Shown: positions 51,301-63,163, numbered from the stretch's first letter. The stretch: DNA of 64,000 bases from Ampullaceana balthica (GCA_944989445.1 CALYLW010000281.1:198824-262823); one strand, 5' to 3'. Numbers and translations: made by a program. The notes: generated by a model not told the origin, from the sequence alone.

Positions 51301-54300
51301 ATTACTTCTCGCCATGGGTCAGGGACCATCTGTTCTGGTCAGGAGAAGGGCCCCAGTGGAGAGTGCTGGACACAGCACCAATTCCAATATCACCGGCATT
51401 ACCTGAAAATGTGTCAATCAACTTTGGGAATTAATCGAAACTCAGCTTCATGTAACCTTGAATCAAATTTCAAAAACTTATTATTTTAATTTTAAAAAAT
51501 GTCCAAACTTTGAAAATGAAAATCTCAATAATTTTCTTAATCATTATCTTAAACAATATCTTATTCTGTTTCTTAATCATCAACGAACATGATCTACCAC
51601 TGACCTCTAGATTCCATGATGTCAATTTCACCAGAGCGAGGCCAGCCACCATAGTGAGAAGATTTGGGCATCATCCAAATAGCTGGATGTAAAAGAAAGA
51701 AATGCAAGTTTCTCCAGCAAATTTTTGTCAAAGCGTATTAAATGATGTGTCCTGTTTACGGAAATTTATTATCTAAAAATTTAGACCTCTTTCGATCTTA
51801 AAATCAACAATACAAAAGTCGAACGTATACCCTAAAATATACATTCCTATTCACCCTAAATAAAAGGATATTAAGTCCCTAACATTACAAACCTGGCCAC
51901 AGCCAATCGCCTCGTGGAATCTTGGCTCTAACTTCCACTGTGCCGTAACGAAGCGTAGGAATACTGTACACTTTGCCTGACATGACTGGCGGAAGGATCT
52001 CGGCGCCGCCATTTCTCACACACCCGTTGTTACCGTCTTGAGTACATGTGCCAAACAGAGCTGTCAAAGCGAGACATCGGACCAGATGAGATGTACACAC
52101 ATTATATCATACAAACTTTGAGACATACACATTATATCATACAAACTCTGTGGCGTACATACCTTATATAATACAGCAAACAGAGCTGTTAACACAAGAC
52201 ACGTGACCAGAAGAGACGTACACACTTTTATATCTTGTCGTTTTGTCTCCTTGTCGTTTAGTCTTTTTGTCGTTTAGTCTGGTCACCCATACCCCATATG
52301 TTAACTGTTTAAACCTACCTCTCATATCCATATGTCCACTGTGTAGAAAATTTTCGTTGAACCTCGGATCGCTGACAGTTGTGGTCTGAGAAAATCAACA
52401 GCGGATTATAATTCGACTAAACACCACACTAAATGAGTTAAAACAAATGACAAGTGCTGTCTCATAAACTAATAAATGTGACATTTGATTGGCGTGGTTT
52501 GTTTCTGTTATATATGCCAAAAAACATCTATGAGTTTTTTCTTCCATTGATGTGTCATTGTTATTATTTTAAAGTTTCTGCATGTTAAGTTAAGGTCCTT
52601 AAGAGTTATTGTATAGTCATTCACTGATGCACAGTATAGGTTTCCAACTTTGAATGTTGATCTTATTAACGTACTACATTACTTTCTTGTTTGTTTAATT
52701 TATTTTTATTTTTACTTTATATCATTTATTAATTTCCATTTGAGGAGGCGGCTGCGAGGTGAGAATACATTGAAAAATTTGATTAAACTTATTCATCTGG
52801 ATTTATCTAATACTTACTGGCATAAGGAGAAGATGTCCGTTGCGAGCAAAAATATTTTTAGGATCGTTTGTGTAAACTTGAAATTCTCCGTTCTGTGGGC
52901 AAAATATAAACATTGGAATGTGACCCGTTTGAAGTAGGTAGAAATATGGTGAATGAATGGGTTGTAACTAATGTTGCCTTGAAGCTCCATGGCCGCGCAG
53001 ATATCTGAACGAAGTCGCGGAACAGTTTAGATTTCCCGCACAGCAAATTTTGATGACGAAAATATAATATCTGTTCCTGTGGGTGTAAAATTTTGTACAA
53101 AAAATGGAAGCTGTGCAAATTTGCAAATAGCTTTTTTTTTCTTTTTTTTTAGTTTAAACAAAAATTTACAAACCTTGAAGGGAAAATTGGATTATTCAAC
53201 TTAAAAAATATCTTCATTTTGAATTCACAGGGTCTCTTTCGAGAATAACTGTGTCATTAGGAAAGCAAAGGGTCTTGGTTTATGTAACAATAACTCAAGT
53301 AATGGGGGTAAATATATTCAATTTTATAGCAGTAGGGTAAAACTTATAGATAAGATAACATAAGAAAGCTTTTATTTAGGTTAACATATAAAGGTACCTG
53401 ATTTTTTAAAATAGTAACCTCATAGACAGAATAAGTTACAATCTGAGCAACAGAGTAAATTATAAAGCTGAAAAACATAACATTTATACATCTGAGAACG
53501 TCAGAAATTTTCTCAGTACCAGTGTCATCTATATTTGAAAGACGCTGTCATTCACAGTATGCGCGGATACTATAAGCCAGTGCTTCTCAAAGTGGTGGTC
53601 CGCGGACCGGTGCCGGTCTGTGGGCCATCAGTCACCGGTCCACAGAAGTTGTCAAGAAAGGACAAACAAATATAATTATAATCCCTTCTTTGCAACCATT
53701 AATATTAACCCTATAAAATATATCATTTTTTCTTTAATACGCACATAAAATGAAACAAATAAAATAAAATAGATAACATTTCGCCACCACGTCAGTACAG
53801 GGAAAATAGTTCACCGGTCCCTGGTGCCACGAACAAAATTTCTGCCGGTCCGCCCTACTAAAAAGTTTGAGAAGCACTGCTATAAGCTACATCTCAGATA
53901 AATGTAATATTTTTAGCTCTAAAACGTATCAATTTAAATATAAAAAAAAGAATTTAAGGGGTCGTCCATAAATGACGTCATGCGATTTTGGACGATTTTG
54001 GGGGGGGGGTATGTATTTAGTGTAAGGCTGCACTCTAACATAGTAACATGCGTGAAGCCACGTAAAACGTTACAAAATAAATTGTAAGAAATCAAATATT
54101 TAAGTGGAACTTTTATTTAAAGTTGCGAGTTTTGACATGACGTCACATTTCTGAAACTCCCCCCCTCCCTCGTCACACATCGTCACAAATGTTTGGACCT
54201 CCCTCCTCCCTAGGTTCGTGACGTCATTTTTGGACGGCCCCTAAACAAATAGTTATGGGACAACAGTACATCATGTTCAATTAACACAAATTACTTTAAA

Positions 54301-57300
54301 AAGTTAAGCCGGAGATAACAATTTTGTTTCAAGGCTATGTTTTAGCACTCTATGAACGTCTTATCTTTCTTTATTCCCTTTTCTCTAACAAAGCGAATTT
54401 TAAGCTTGTTTTCTAGGCTGTGGGTCTCCATTGAACCAATGACACCATAAGATTTTCCCTGTCGACACGTTCGATGTTTTTGGTCTCATATGTTACCGTT
54501 AGCTCCATAAGCAACATCCCGTTCCACCATCCACCCACCCGCCCCCCGTAGCTCCATAAACAACATCCCCTTCCACCATCCACCCCCCGTAGCTCCATAA
54601 ACAATATCCCCTTCCACCATCCACCCCCCCGGGTTAACCCACAAACTGAACGCCATTCATGTTTTACTGGTCAACTCACAAATCCTCCGTACATGGAGAC
54701 TTCCGGCGTCCACTTGGAGTGGTCGTACGAGTTGAAGTCATCCCTGAAGATGACCGCCCGGATACGTCTGGGAGAAGGTGTGGCGAGGACCTGTCGCCCT
54801 GTTTGCAAGGAAGTTGTCAATTTTATTTTATCTTCAAATATTTTTGTTGACTTCCTAATAAATGAACCGATCCACTGCACTTAGCGATTCGTATCAAACA
54901 AATGAGACATGCAAACAGGTCAGGTGGGGAAAATAACTGCATCAGTTCATTAATGTTTAGACAGAGAACGGAAAGATGATTCCCAGTTTTAAAATCTTTA
55001 AGGTTATTTTAATAAAGTATTAAAGAACTTTTATAACAAATAGGAACAAAAATCAAATTTTTAAAAATAAATTATTATAATTAATTAGTTAGCTCATAAC
55101 ATTTAACTGTGAAAGTCATTGTGTACAAAAACCAAAACGTATTACGATAACAGTACCTAGAGAAGGTGAGGTCTATGGCTAACAGTAACTAAAGAAACCC
55201 AAGGCCCAAGCCTCATACAAACAGTACATAGAGAAGCCTCACACTAACAGTACCTAGAGAAAGTGAGGCGCGCTCCGTGGTCTCCAGGATGTTGCCTCTC
55301 ATGTAATAAATGACAGCGTAGGCAGTGATGGCATCAGCGCCATCTACGTTGACGTCACGAGTCTGATATTGCCAACCTTCACCTACAGATATATGGAATA
55401 AACAAAGTACGTGTCAATAACGTAACACTGCTTTAGTATGGTTTCTTGACAAACAACTCATGCTCTCATCAGTGAATGACGCAATTTTCTGAACTCAGCC
55501 GGAAAAGTCCCCAATCCAAAAAAAAACTCGTCAAATCCCCCAGCCAATCAGCACTCATCCACTCCTCCAAGCCAGTCAGCACTCATCCCATCCTCCCAGC
55601 CCATCAGCACTCATCCACTCCTCCAAGCCAGTCAGCACTCATCCCATCCTCCCTGCCAATCAGCACTCATCCACTCCTCCAAGCCAGTCAGCACTCTTCC
55701 CATCCTCCCAGCCCATCAGCACTCATCCACTCCTCTAAGCCAGTCAGCACTCATCCCTTCCTCCAGCCAATCAGAACTCATTCACCCCACCCAGCCCATT
55801 AGCACTCATCCCTTCCTCCAGCCAATCAGAACTCATCTACTCCTCCCATCCAATCAGCACTCATCCATTCCTCCCATCCAATCAGCACTCATCCACTCCT
55901 CCCATCCAATCATCACTCATCCACTCCTCCCATCCAATCAGCACTCATCCACTCCTCCCATCTAATCAGCACTCATCCACTCCTCCCTGCCAATCAGCAC
56001 TCATCCACTCCTCCCTGCCAATCAGCACTCATCCACTCCTCCCATCCAATCAGCACTCATCCACTCCTCCCAGCCAATAAGCACTCATCCACTCCTCCCA
56101 GCCAATCAGCACTCATCCACTCCTCCCAGCCAATCAGCACTCATCCACTCCTCCCAGCCAATCATCACTCATACACTCCTCCCATCCAATCAGCACTCAT
56201 CTACTCCTCCCATCCAATAAGCACTCAGCCCATCCTCCCATCCAATCAGCACTCATCCACTCCTCCCATCCAATCAGAACTCATCAACTCCTCCCATCCT
56301 GTCATAATGTATTAAGTCATCTCAAGAAATCAGAACACAACTCATGCGGACCTAATGTAAGACTTTGATGAGACGTAGACTAGCAAAACAAAGGATGTTT
56401 TTAATATGACATGCATTAACTTTAGAAAGCTCTCACGAAGAATTCTCTTGTATGTTGCCAATTTTAAAATAATCCTAATGCATATTTCAAAGTGCGTCCT
56501 TAGACATTTAAAAGGTACGGGATAGGCTACCATCCACAATTTAGACAAAAAACAAAGCGTTTAAATAATGGGACGAAAAAGTAAAACAATTTTAAGAACT
56601 TACTTGTTTCCGTGCTTTTGCCCTGGAATGCAACATTTTTAATGACGTAATGAAATACGACGCCGTCTGCTGCTTTGTCAGAACCTGGTATACATGAAAT
56701 AAATTCAAAGTAAACGTTTATCTATGGTCAGCAACATAGGTTATGTTTATCTATGGTCAGCAACATAGGTTATGTTTATCTATGGTCAGCAACATAGGAT
56801 ATGTTTATCTATGGTCAGCAACATAGGTTATGTTTATCTATGGTCAGCAACATAGGATATGTTTATCTATGGTCAGCAACATAGGTTATGTCAGCTGTGT
56901 TCAGATATATATATATGTATTTACATTTTAAAAAAACTCGTTTTCTATAAATAAAAATTGTTGTGTAAATATTTACATGACTATTTACATGTCTATTTAC
57001 ATGTCTATTTAAATGTCTATTTACATGTCTATTTAAATGTCTATTTAAATGTCTATTTAAATGTCTATTTACATGTCTATTTAAATGTCTATTTAAATGT
57101 CTATTTAGATGTCTATTTACATGTCTATTTAAATGTCTATTTACATGTCTATTTAAATGTCTATTTACATGTCTATTTAAATGTCTATTTACATGTCTAT
57201 TTATATGTCTATTTACATGTCTATTTAAATGTCTATTTACATGTCTATTTAAATGTCTATTTACATGTCTATTTAGATGTCTATTTACATGTCTATTTAA

Positions 57301-57592
57301 ATGTCTATTTACATGTCTATTTAGATGTCTATTTACATGTCTATTTAAATGTCTATTTACATGTCTATTTAAATGTCTATTTACATGTCTATTTATATGT
57401 CTATTTACATGTCTATTTACATGTCTATTTACGCCATTTTCTTTGAGTCTTTTCAATTTAAACCTATGACGTGATTGACTTTGTTTTACCTGATAATGTC
57501 AGTGCCAGAACAGGTGGGTTGTACCTGATGTGCACTTGGCCAGCACATGCCACACTGACCACAGCGATGGTCAGAATAAGAATCTTGATCAT
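48353..57592 (-). CDS. G4: beta-1,3-glucan-binding protein / GH16 laminarinase-like, complete
   Basis: Twelve coding exons (minus): 57490-57592, 56604-56684, 55254-55382, 54680-54798, 52818-52892, 52319-52385, 51893-52060, 51605-51682, 51306-51402, 50983-51048, 49981-50107 and 48353-48559. They total 1317 nt or 438 aa with all junctions GT-AG. The signal peptide is about residues 1-17 (MIKILILTIAVVSVACA). The CBM39-like region follows (QVHIRYNPPVLALTLSG, GWQYQTRDVNVDGADAITAY). GH16 spans about residues 110-438: RAVIFRDDFNSYDHSKW, GTCTQDGNNGC, LRYGTVEVRAKIPRGDWLW, then GEIDIMES with E266, D268 and E271, and FYIMFNVAVGGTNGYFP at the C-terminal exon. The ATG follows a CTAG acceptor by 5 nt. It is closest to G5 (5 differences over the last 65 residues). 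Introns hold minisatellites, a hAT MITE and a tRNA-like sequence. Confidence 0.94.
48569..49810. repeat. 26-bp minisatellite, G4 intron 11
   Basis: About 47 units of GGTGAGACAACAGAGGTGGT then ATTATT, with GACGACAG, GACACAAC and AAGTGTAGTT variants. The array ends 8-10 nt before the exon 12 acceptor. On the gene strand no unit or variant contains AG. The same array adjoins exon 12 of G5. Confidence 0.95.
50130..50770. mobile_element. Dispersed-repeat region, possibly Helitron-like, G4 intron 10
   Basis: An AT-rich start (TATATATAATCTTATATATA repeats) precedes AATTCACCAAAGCGAG and GCAAACAAGCATGACGAAG. Partly repeated segments follow (CTCGCTGGGGTCGACCAATG and CTCGCTAGGGTCGGCCAATC), and the region finishes near GCCGCGGGGCATATCTAGT. 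The CTAG|T end after a GC-rich stretch resembles Helitron 3' ends, but I could not prove a hairpin or a precise 5' TC terminus. Confidence 0.35.
50374..50445 (+). pseudogene. tRNA-Val(TAC)-like sequence
   Basis: It shows an A-box (TAGTGTATTGG), CCTTACAC around a would-be TAC anticodon, and a perfect T-arm (TGGGG-TTCAAGC-CCCA) with a B-box, ending CGGAAACA. The 3' acceptor strand fits eukaryotic tRNA-Val. The 5' strand (GATTCG) is one base short and the anticodon stem has mismatches. It is therefore a tRNA pseudogene or tRNA-derived repeat head rather than a working tRNA. Confidence 0.5.
52052..52233 (-). repeat. Duplicated exon 7 acceptor region, G4 intron 6
   Basis: The segment around the true exon 7 boundary (plus AAACAGAGCTGTCAAAGCG at 52053) recurs 123 bp away (AAACAGAGCTGTTAACACA at 52176). 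Similar downstream blocks (GATGTACACACATTATATC, GACGTACACACTTTTATATC) follow each copy. The decoy keeps the acceptor AACAG and the first 9 exon nucleotides, then diverges. Confidence 0.85.
53578..53879. mobile_element. hAT-type MITE, perfect 8-bp target duplication
   Basis: The ends CAGTGCTTCTCAAA and TTTGAGAAGCACTG are perfect inverted repeats of 14 bp. Both flanks are CTATAAGC (53570-53577 and 53880-53887). The interior is rich in ACCGGTCC and non-coding. It lies in G4 intron 4. Confidence 0.93.
53957..54242. mobile_element. MITE-like element, GGCCGTCC-ended family, copy 4
   Basis: The left end AGGGGTCGTCCATAAATGAC and right end ATTTTTGGACGGCCCCT are inverted. The interior shares GTATTTAGTGTAAGGCTGCA with the copy at 2613, so these two form a subfamily distinct from the copies at 21378 and 27051. 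Confidence 0.78.
54497..54632. repeat. ~43-bp repeat, G4 intron 4
   Basis: Three copies contain GTAGCTCCATAAACAACATC then CCCTTCCACCATCCACCC, ending about 45 nt from the exon 4 donor. Confidence 0.85.
55149..55272 (-). repeat. Duplicated exon 3 donor region, G4 intron 3
   Basis: Plus-strand AACAGTACCTAGAGAA occurs at the functional donor (55248) and again at 55149, with weaker copies at about 55180 (AACAGTAACTAAAGAA) and 55219 (AACAGTACATAGAGAA). On the gene strand the 55149 copy reads CCTCACCTTCTCTAG|GTACTG, matching exon 3's end (CCTCACTTTCTCTAG|GTACTG). Confidence 0.85.
55530..56300. repeat. 27-bp CCAAT-containing minisatellite, G4 intron 2
   Basis: About 28 copies of CCAGCCAATCAGCACTCATC then CACTCCT. 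Roughly 19 units retain CCAAT, often as AGCCAATCAG, which fits the NF-Y (CCAAT-box) consensus on the plus strand. Confidence 0.93.
56717..56890. repeat. 29-bp repeat, G4 intron 1
   Basis: Six copies of GTTTATCTATGGTCAGCAAC then ATAGGTTAT, about 30 nt upstream (gene sense) of the exon 2 acceptor. Confidence 0.93.
56975..57432. repeat. 12-bp minisatellite, G4 intron 1
   Basis: About 38 copies of ATGTCTATTTAC or ATGTCTATTTAA, in frame on both strands. The 197-aa minus open frame (NRHVNRHL-type) and the 162-aa plus open frame are repeat artefacts. Confidence 0.95.
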
Positions 57593-57691
57593 GGTGACTA
57601 GTTTAATAAAAATAGAAAGTAGTGTGATAAAATGTCATCTCTTCTTTTTGGTGAAGAACAGCAGCATAATTATTATTTTTTAACCTAAATG

Positions 57692-58155
57692 AACATCCTT
57701 TATGCACAAGACATAACTAAAAGAATGTTCATTATAATACGCAGCGCAAGACCATCCAAAAATACAAAATTGTAGTTATGTGTCGTGAAACATGTTTAAT
57801 ATAATGCGCACCCATCAGGAATATGTTTATAAAAAGTGTTGTCAATAAAATACACAACTTATTGCGTGACAGGAAAGGTTGTTCAATATAATACGAACCG
57901 CGACACTATACCAAAAGAAGTTGCCATGTTACATAGAGATAAATAAAGAAAATCTATAAATTCATTAATTTAATTACGGTACATTCAATTTATCTGAAAT
58001 TTCGATACATCATATTTATCATCGGCACGACTCTGCCTGCAAAATTTCAGCTCGCTGGCTTACGAGGAAGTGGGTTAAAAATCGATCCAAAGTTTTTTTG
58101 GCACCGCCCGCCCGCCTGCCTCATGCAGACACCACGAGTTAATATAAGGGATTTA
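57692..58155 (-). mobile_element. Dispersed TAAATCC-ended repeat, inverted copy
   Basis: On the minus strand it starts TAAATCCCTTATATTAACTC and contains GTGGTGTCTGCATGAGGC and GATCGATTTTTAACCCACTT. It ends near AACATTCTTTTAGTTATGTC, matching the two units at 27747-28760. Confidence 0.75.
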
Positions 58156-59261
58156 AAAAGCTTTCTGCTTGTGTAGATTTTAAAAAAAATGTTTGCAAGT
58201 TGAGGTCAATGGAAAACTTGAAGTTTGAATCAATGAAATAAGTATCATAATCCAACCAGCTTACTTTAAAAAAATAAAAATGGATTGCCGTGAATTTTTG
58301 AATTGTTGGCTGAATGAAAAAGTCTTTTCAGAAAAATGATATTTCTGAGAATTTGTTATCTGATAGTTATTACAAAAAGAAGTATTTCATATAATGCATA
58401 CAACTAAACTGTTTTTATAAGTGCCTTTATTTATCAGAGTACGTCTTTCAATAGTGTGTACCAACTATACGAGCTAAATATACACAGGCAGGAACAACGC
58501 CACATATGAGGGAATGTCTTATCTTTAAAAGAATCAATTGGTAGTTTAGATTAGAACATCACCAATTAATCTCAAGATACTTAGGTTTTCAGATTGGAAA
58601 GGACGGCACTTGAATAAATTTAAACTAACAAATTTATGGAGAGTCCTAGTGTGCTGTACGCATTTTGTGGCGATTAATGGCGTTTTAACGATTTTTAACT
58701 TTCTTACCTTTACAGAAGCTGTTTAATTTATCGTGACAGCATTTCGACGCTATTTATAGGTGTAGGCTCCTTCCAGTGGTTCTCGACTTTTTCGATATAA
58801 ACATTCTCTATCAACAACCTCCATCAATATTTCTGAAAAAAGAAACATAAAATTTGACATATTTCAACAATGACGTAGACGGCAGGCTGCCTTTGAGATG
58901 TAGAAAACAAATTGATCATTTGGCCCTCCGGTAAATGTAAGTTGAGAGTCCCTGACACCATAGTAAACACAAAGCTTAAGTTTAATTGTTGTGAAATTAT
59001 TCAAGGGGGTGGATGGGGGGGGGGCGGTGTGACTTCATGTGACCTTAAGGATGCACTTGACCTCTCGCTCTGAAATGACATGTTATTTTGGTGTTGTTGT
59101 TTTTTTTTGCCATGGAGTTGACGGAACTTGTTACAAATAACCTCTCGAGATCAGCGATCAGTTTATCATCATTGCCAGTAAAACAGCCCAATCATAATGA
59201 CTTGGCCAAAGACAGGGGTGTCTAGTTCGGCAAATCAAAAGAGATTTCAACAAGAAAAGTC

Positions 59262-59454
59262 CAGTGGAGTAGCTGAGAACTTGTAGAAATTCGGGGGCCC
59301 AGGGGCTTGGCCTCTTTGGGGGCCCTGCTAACATGGCGCTGGTATAATATTTAATGTAACAAATTCTGACACTTCTTTTTGGGGTTCCCTCAAGTGGGGG
59401 CCCGGGGAAACTTTGGAATTGGACCCCACTCCCCCTCATATAGCTACGCCACAG
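59262..59454. mobile_element. Probable hAT-type MITE
   Basis: The left end CAGTGGAGTAGCTGAG and right end ATAGCTACGCCACAG are imperfect inverted repeats. The 8-bp flanks GAAAAGTC and GAAAATTG agree at six positions. The interior is GC-rich with GGGGGCCC tracts. The call is weaker than for the other hAT elements. Confidence 0.55.
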
Positions 59455-60409
59455 GAAAATTGTTTAGTTTTTCTACGCTACGTTTCGGTACAGTCAAGGA
59501 CCTAAAAACGTTATGTAACTATATCAATGTCCATTACTAAGTACGTAGCCAATAAAATAAATACATGGTCCCCACATGAACATAGTGCTCAATCAATTGA
59601 CAAATATTGATGCAATTTTTTAAGACTTGATGAAATATTGAGGGACTGCAATCAGGCTGGGTAGAAAAGACGTTGTTGAATAGGATATGGCAAGCTTCAA
59701 AATGTCTCAGCATTCTTTCCTGTCACTTCATCGGTCCCTTGGCCAATTGAAGACTAAGCATTCTTTCATGTCGCTTCATTGGTCCCTTGGTCAATGGAAA
59801 CATATTTTCTCGCCCTTGTCCTTCTCTTTCTGTTTCATATCTACTTGCATTACACTCTGTAGATACATGATACTTATTTACTTACTTCATGTTGCTTATG
59901 TTTGTTTACTGAGGAAGGCTTTCTGCCGATACTTTCGCTATTATGTGGCGTCATTCTCTGGCTTACCCACACGCAGTTCAGACATTTAACAAACGTCTTC
60001 ATTTAGTCACTGGAGAATATTGTTGACGCAGGACATCTAGTTCAGTTGTTCTCAACCTGTGGTCCGCGGGCCACTAGTGGTCCGCAGAGATGTGCCTGGT
60101 GGTCCGCAAGCAAAGGATGAAATTGTACTTTTTTTCAATTAAAAAAAGGTATTAATGGTGTCACTTTTTTGAGTATATTGCTAAATTTTTTATAACTCGA
60201 TAGCGATACCATTCCGCCGAAAACAAAATGTTTTGTTCATTTTATGATAACTCTTAGATATACTGGAATTCACATGACGTAACACTAGATTCTAAAAGAC
60301 TATAGTTATTTTATGGACATTCAGATATACTTTTTTAGGAAAACGTTGAGTAAATTAGTCTTTAATGAATATTGCAATTATTTAATGTAATAAATTAATT
60401 TAATTTTAT

Positions 60410-60592
60410 TCAACGCATGGACACATGGACACATGGAAACATTGACACATGGACACATGGAAACATGGACACATGAACACATGGACACATGGACACATGG
60501 AAACATTGACACATGGACACATGGAAACATGGACACATGAACACATGGACACATGGACTCATGGACACCTGGAAACATGGAAACATGGACAA
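60410..60592. repeat. ACACATGG-based 8-bp repeat
   Basis: Tandem ACACATGG and AAACATGG units, including a duplicated ~70-bp block. Minus-strand open frames of CVHVSMFP type are artefacts. Confidence 0.92.
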
Positions 60593-60830
60593 ATTTCTAA
60601 TAAAGCAAACAACTGAACATACGGAAAACTAATTAACAATTATGATTCTTTATACTAATCCTCACAATCTGTGTGTGAATGAAAGAAAAAAAACGATTGG
60701 CCATACGAAGGTATGATGAAGAGTACTATGAATGTATATCTGGATAGATGAAGTTGAGGAAGATTTTTTGTGTTGCAAAACTTTTCGGGGCGGACAAGTA
60801 GTTCTGAGCGTTTTGCTATCCTTGATAACT

Positions 60831-61410
60831 ACCGTATATACTCGTTCGCAAGCCGACCTTTTTTGGACAAAATCTAGGGGGAAAAGTTGGGGGGTCGGCT
60901 TACCAGCGGGTCATAGGTGATTTCTGCATAGCTATTGAATATCGGTGTTGTTATTGTAGATCATCAAGGTCCTTTTCTATATTCTACAAGATTCGACTGC
61001 TCTATCAGAAGCTATAATATATTGTTGAAATTCAGCACTTACCTTATTTAATCATTTTATTTATTTTTGTGAACGTTTTAATAAATTGTTTTACAAATTT
61101 TGTTTTCAACCACGGATTTTAATGTACGCGCTTTCGTCACTGTTTACCAAATCATTTTGTTTTTAAATACCGGTAACTCTTGCTTAACAAAGAGCAGAAA
61201 GACAAAGATAGGCAGTACAACGTAAACAATCATAATGACCGATTTAGCTTGTAGTTTTTAAAAAATATGTACCATTTTTTTAAAGCTGTCCTATTATTTT
61301 TTGGGGGTCGGCTTTCGATCGGGTTATACACTTTTAATACGTTTCCCTTCCAAAAATGTGGATGGGGGTTGGCTTATGAACGAACGGGCTATAGAACGAG
61401 TATATACGGT
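60831..61410. mobile_element. TIR element with ACCGTATATACTCG ends
   Basis: The left end ACCGTATATACTCGTTC and right end GAACGAGTATATACGGT are perfect 17-bp inverted repeats, with TA at each outer edge. Subterminal GTCGGCTT motifs occur near both ends. The 580-bp element has no transposase and is non-autonomous. Confidence 0.85.
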
Positions 61411-61514
61411 AAATGGCAGGCAATAGCATCGAATGGTCCTTTTGTGTCAGTGTTTGCACGGATGGTGCTGCAGAAATGTGCGGAAATTTATCAGGCAGAA
61501 TGTAGTAGTTTTAA

Positions 61515-61629
61515 CTATAAATCCTTTATATATGAGACATAAATAAAATTTTGGATTTTTGAATTGTCGTGCGATGCGTATTATAATGAACATACTTTTA
61601 TTTATGTCTCGTATATAAAGGATTTATAG
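61515..61629. mobile_element. 115-bp MITE of the TAAATCC family
   Basis: The ends CTATAAATCCTTTATATATG and CGTATATAAAGGATTTATAG are long inverted repeats that extend inward through GAGACATAAATAAA. The core GCGTATTATAATGAACAT is shared with the longer copies at 27747 and 57692, so this is probably an internally deleted derivative. Confidence 0.82.
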
Positions 61630-62756
61630 TCAAAAACTTTGTTTTTTAGTTGTTGTTTTTTTAAATTTGCTCTCTTTATAAAAAGGAATATTTCAATCAT
61701 TTAAGAAGACCTCATTCACCTTTATTTCCAGTAACAACTCTTGAGGGTTGGTTAGAGGCTATAACATAAAATGACGTCATTCATGGAGAAGACTTATTTC
61801 TAGAAACAAGATAAATGTAGCTCTTGCCAACTGTTATTGCAGAGTTTTCAAAAATGCACACACACACACACACAAACAAAACACACACACACACAAACAC
61901 AAAACATGGACTAAAAACATTACACACCTTAAAAGCTTTATTATTTTAAGACAGTTGTCAGGAAGCCATAGCACGCGAGACAGATGTGGCTCTATTGATG
62001 GCTGCCATCTGCCTCTCAGAAAAATGCTCGATTATTAAAATAAATTAGTTTATTCAGACTCCTTTGAACTATATATTAATTTCTAATAAAAAACAGCATA
62101 ACAATGTTATTAAAAATAATTCAGAGACGTAATTATTGTGCTTTCAGTGTTGAACTTACACAAAATTCAAAAATTTACTTGAATTTTTATTTTTAAACAT
62201 AATCTATGTCTCTCAAAGAATTAATTTCCAAAATATGTTGTGTTTACGGCTCTCTCGGACATAAAGATTTCAGACCCCTATTTTAAGAGATAAACATTTA
62301 CTTTAAGAATAAGTTTTCGCACGATCTGTTGGTTTGCATTTCATTGATACCAAATCAAAAAATATTAGGGCGTTGATTTTTTTACAAGCCCCTCCCACAA
62401 TGCGATAAAGTAATGGGGATGAGACTGCAATCAGGCTTTTTAAATAGGTAAATGTATAATATAAAAACAGGGTATTAGTAGGCCTGACAGGATGTAACAC
62501 AAAAGCGAACGTTTCGGCAAAGAGCCTTCCTCAACGGACAAATAGTACACAAAGGAAAAGAATAAAACGAAATAATAATTTAAAAAAAACACTTAGCTGC
62601 GGTGAAATCCAAGTAGTCAGGTAGAGATAAAGTAAGGAGAGAAAAGTAAGAGCTTATATAGGAAAGGAAAGGGTGGATGATAAACAAGTGTTAATTGTAG
62701 TTCTTCCCCTTCATTGACTAATGTTAAAAAATACTCGCATTTTGTCACCTACTTTG

Positions 62757-62884
62757 GCTGACCAAAGGCTATGGAAGCACATCCAGAAAAAAACAGCAGG
62801 CTGAAGTCGGAGACCACGGGCCAATTGGCGCAAAACTCGTCGGCACGCAATACTCAAATTGAGAACGAAGAAGAAGAAGAAGCA
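62757..62884 (+). mobile_element. 5'-truncated LINE/SINE tail with (GAA)n
   Basis: A 128-bp insert ends in (GAAGAA)n and interrupts the region homologous to the G4 flank. Flanking GTCACCTACTTTG (62744-62756) and GTCACTTACTTTG (62885-62897) form a 13-bp target-site duplication with one mismatch. Comparison with the G4 flank, which has one copy of this target, supports insertion after the G4/G5 duplication. Confidence 0.82.
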
Positions 62885-63157
62885 GTCACTTACTTTGTCT
62901 TACTATCAACCAATGGCAGCCATAACGGTGGTTCTTAAACTATTTTAAAAGAATACTCTTCCAAGACAACTGAGCTCGAGTAAAGAATTTTATAGAATCC
63001 CGTTTGACTCTTGACACGAGGCAGTTGGAAATTAGTTCGGACACCAGACTTTTAGATTTAAAAAGTGCTTAACAACTTAGACTTAAAAACAAATAAATTT
63101 GAAACAAGTGAAATAAATTGGAAATAAAACACGACCAAATTCGGTTTCAATAGTTTC

Positions 63158-63163
63158 TTTATT
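63158..63163 (-). promoter_or_regulatory. G5 polyadenylation signal AATAAA
   Basis: The minus strand reads GGGAAATAAAGAAAC, the same context as G4, about 215 nt after the stop because the 3'UTR repeat is longer here. Confidence 0.65.

Larger units (their letters stand above)
57598..63157. other. Intergenic region between G4 and G5
   Basis: No host gene was recognised. It contains several transposon remnants listed separately and low-complexity runs. From about 62685 it contains the 3' flank of G5, homologous to that of G4. An isolated hAT-type end (CAGTTGTTCTCAACCTGTGG) occurs at about 60052 without a visible partner. G4's promoter and 5'UTR exon should lie in the left part. Confidence 0.6.

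Noticed and set aside
56863..57456. 197-codon minus and 162-codon plus open frames
   Set aside because: Both arise from a 12-bp repeat inside G4 intron 1.
58774..60120. Two hAT-like left ends (CAGTGGTTCTCGAC at about 58774 and CAGTTGTTCTCAACC at about 60052)
   Set aside because: No matching right terminus or target duplication found, so they are not called as complete elements.
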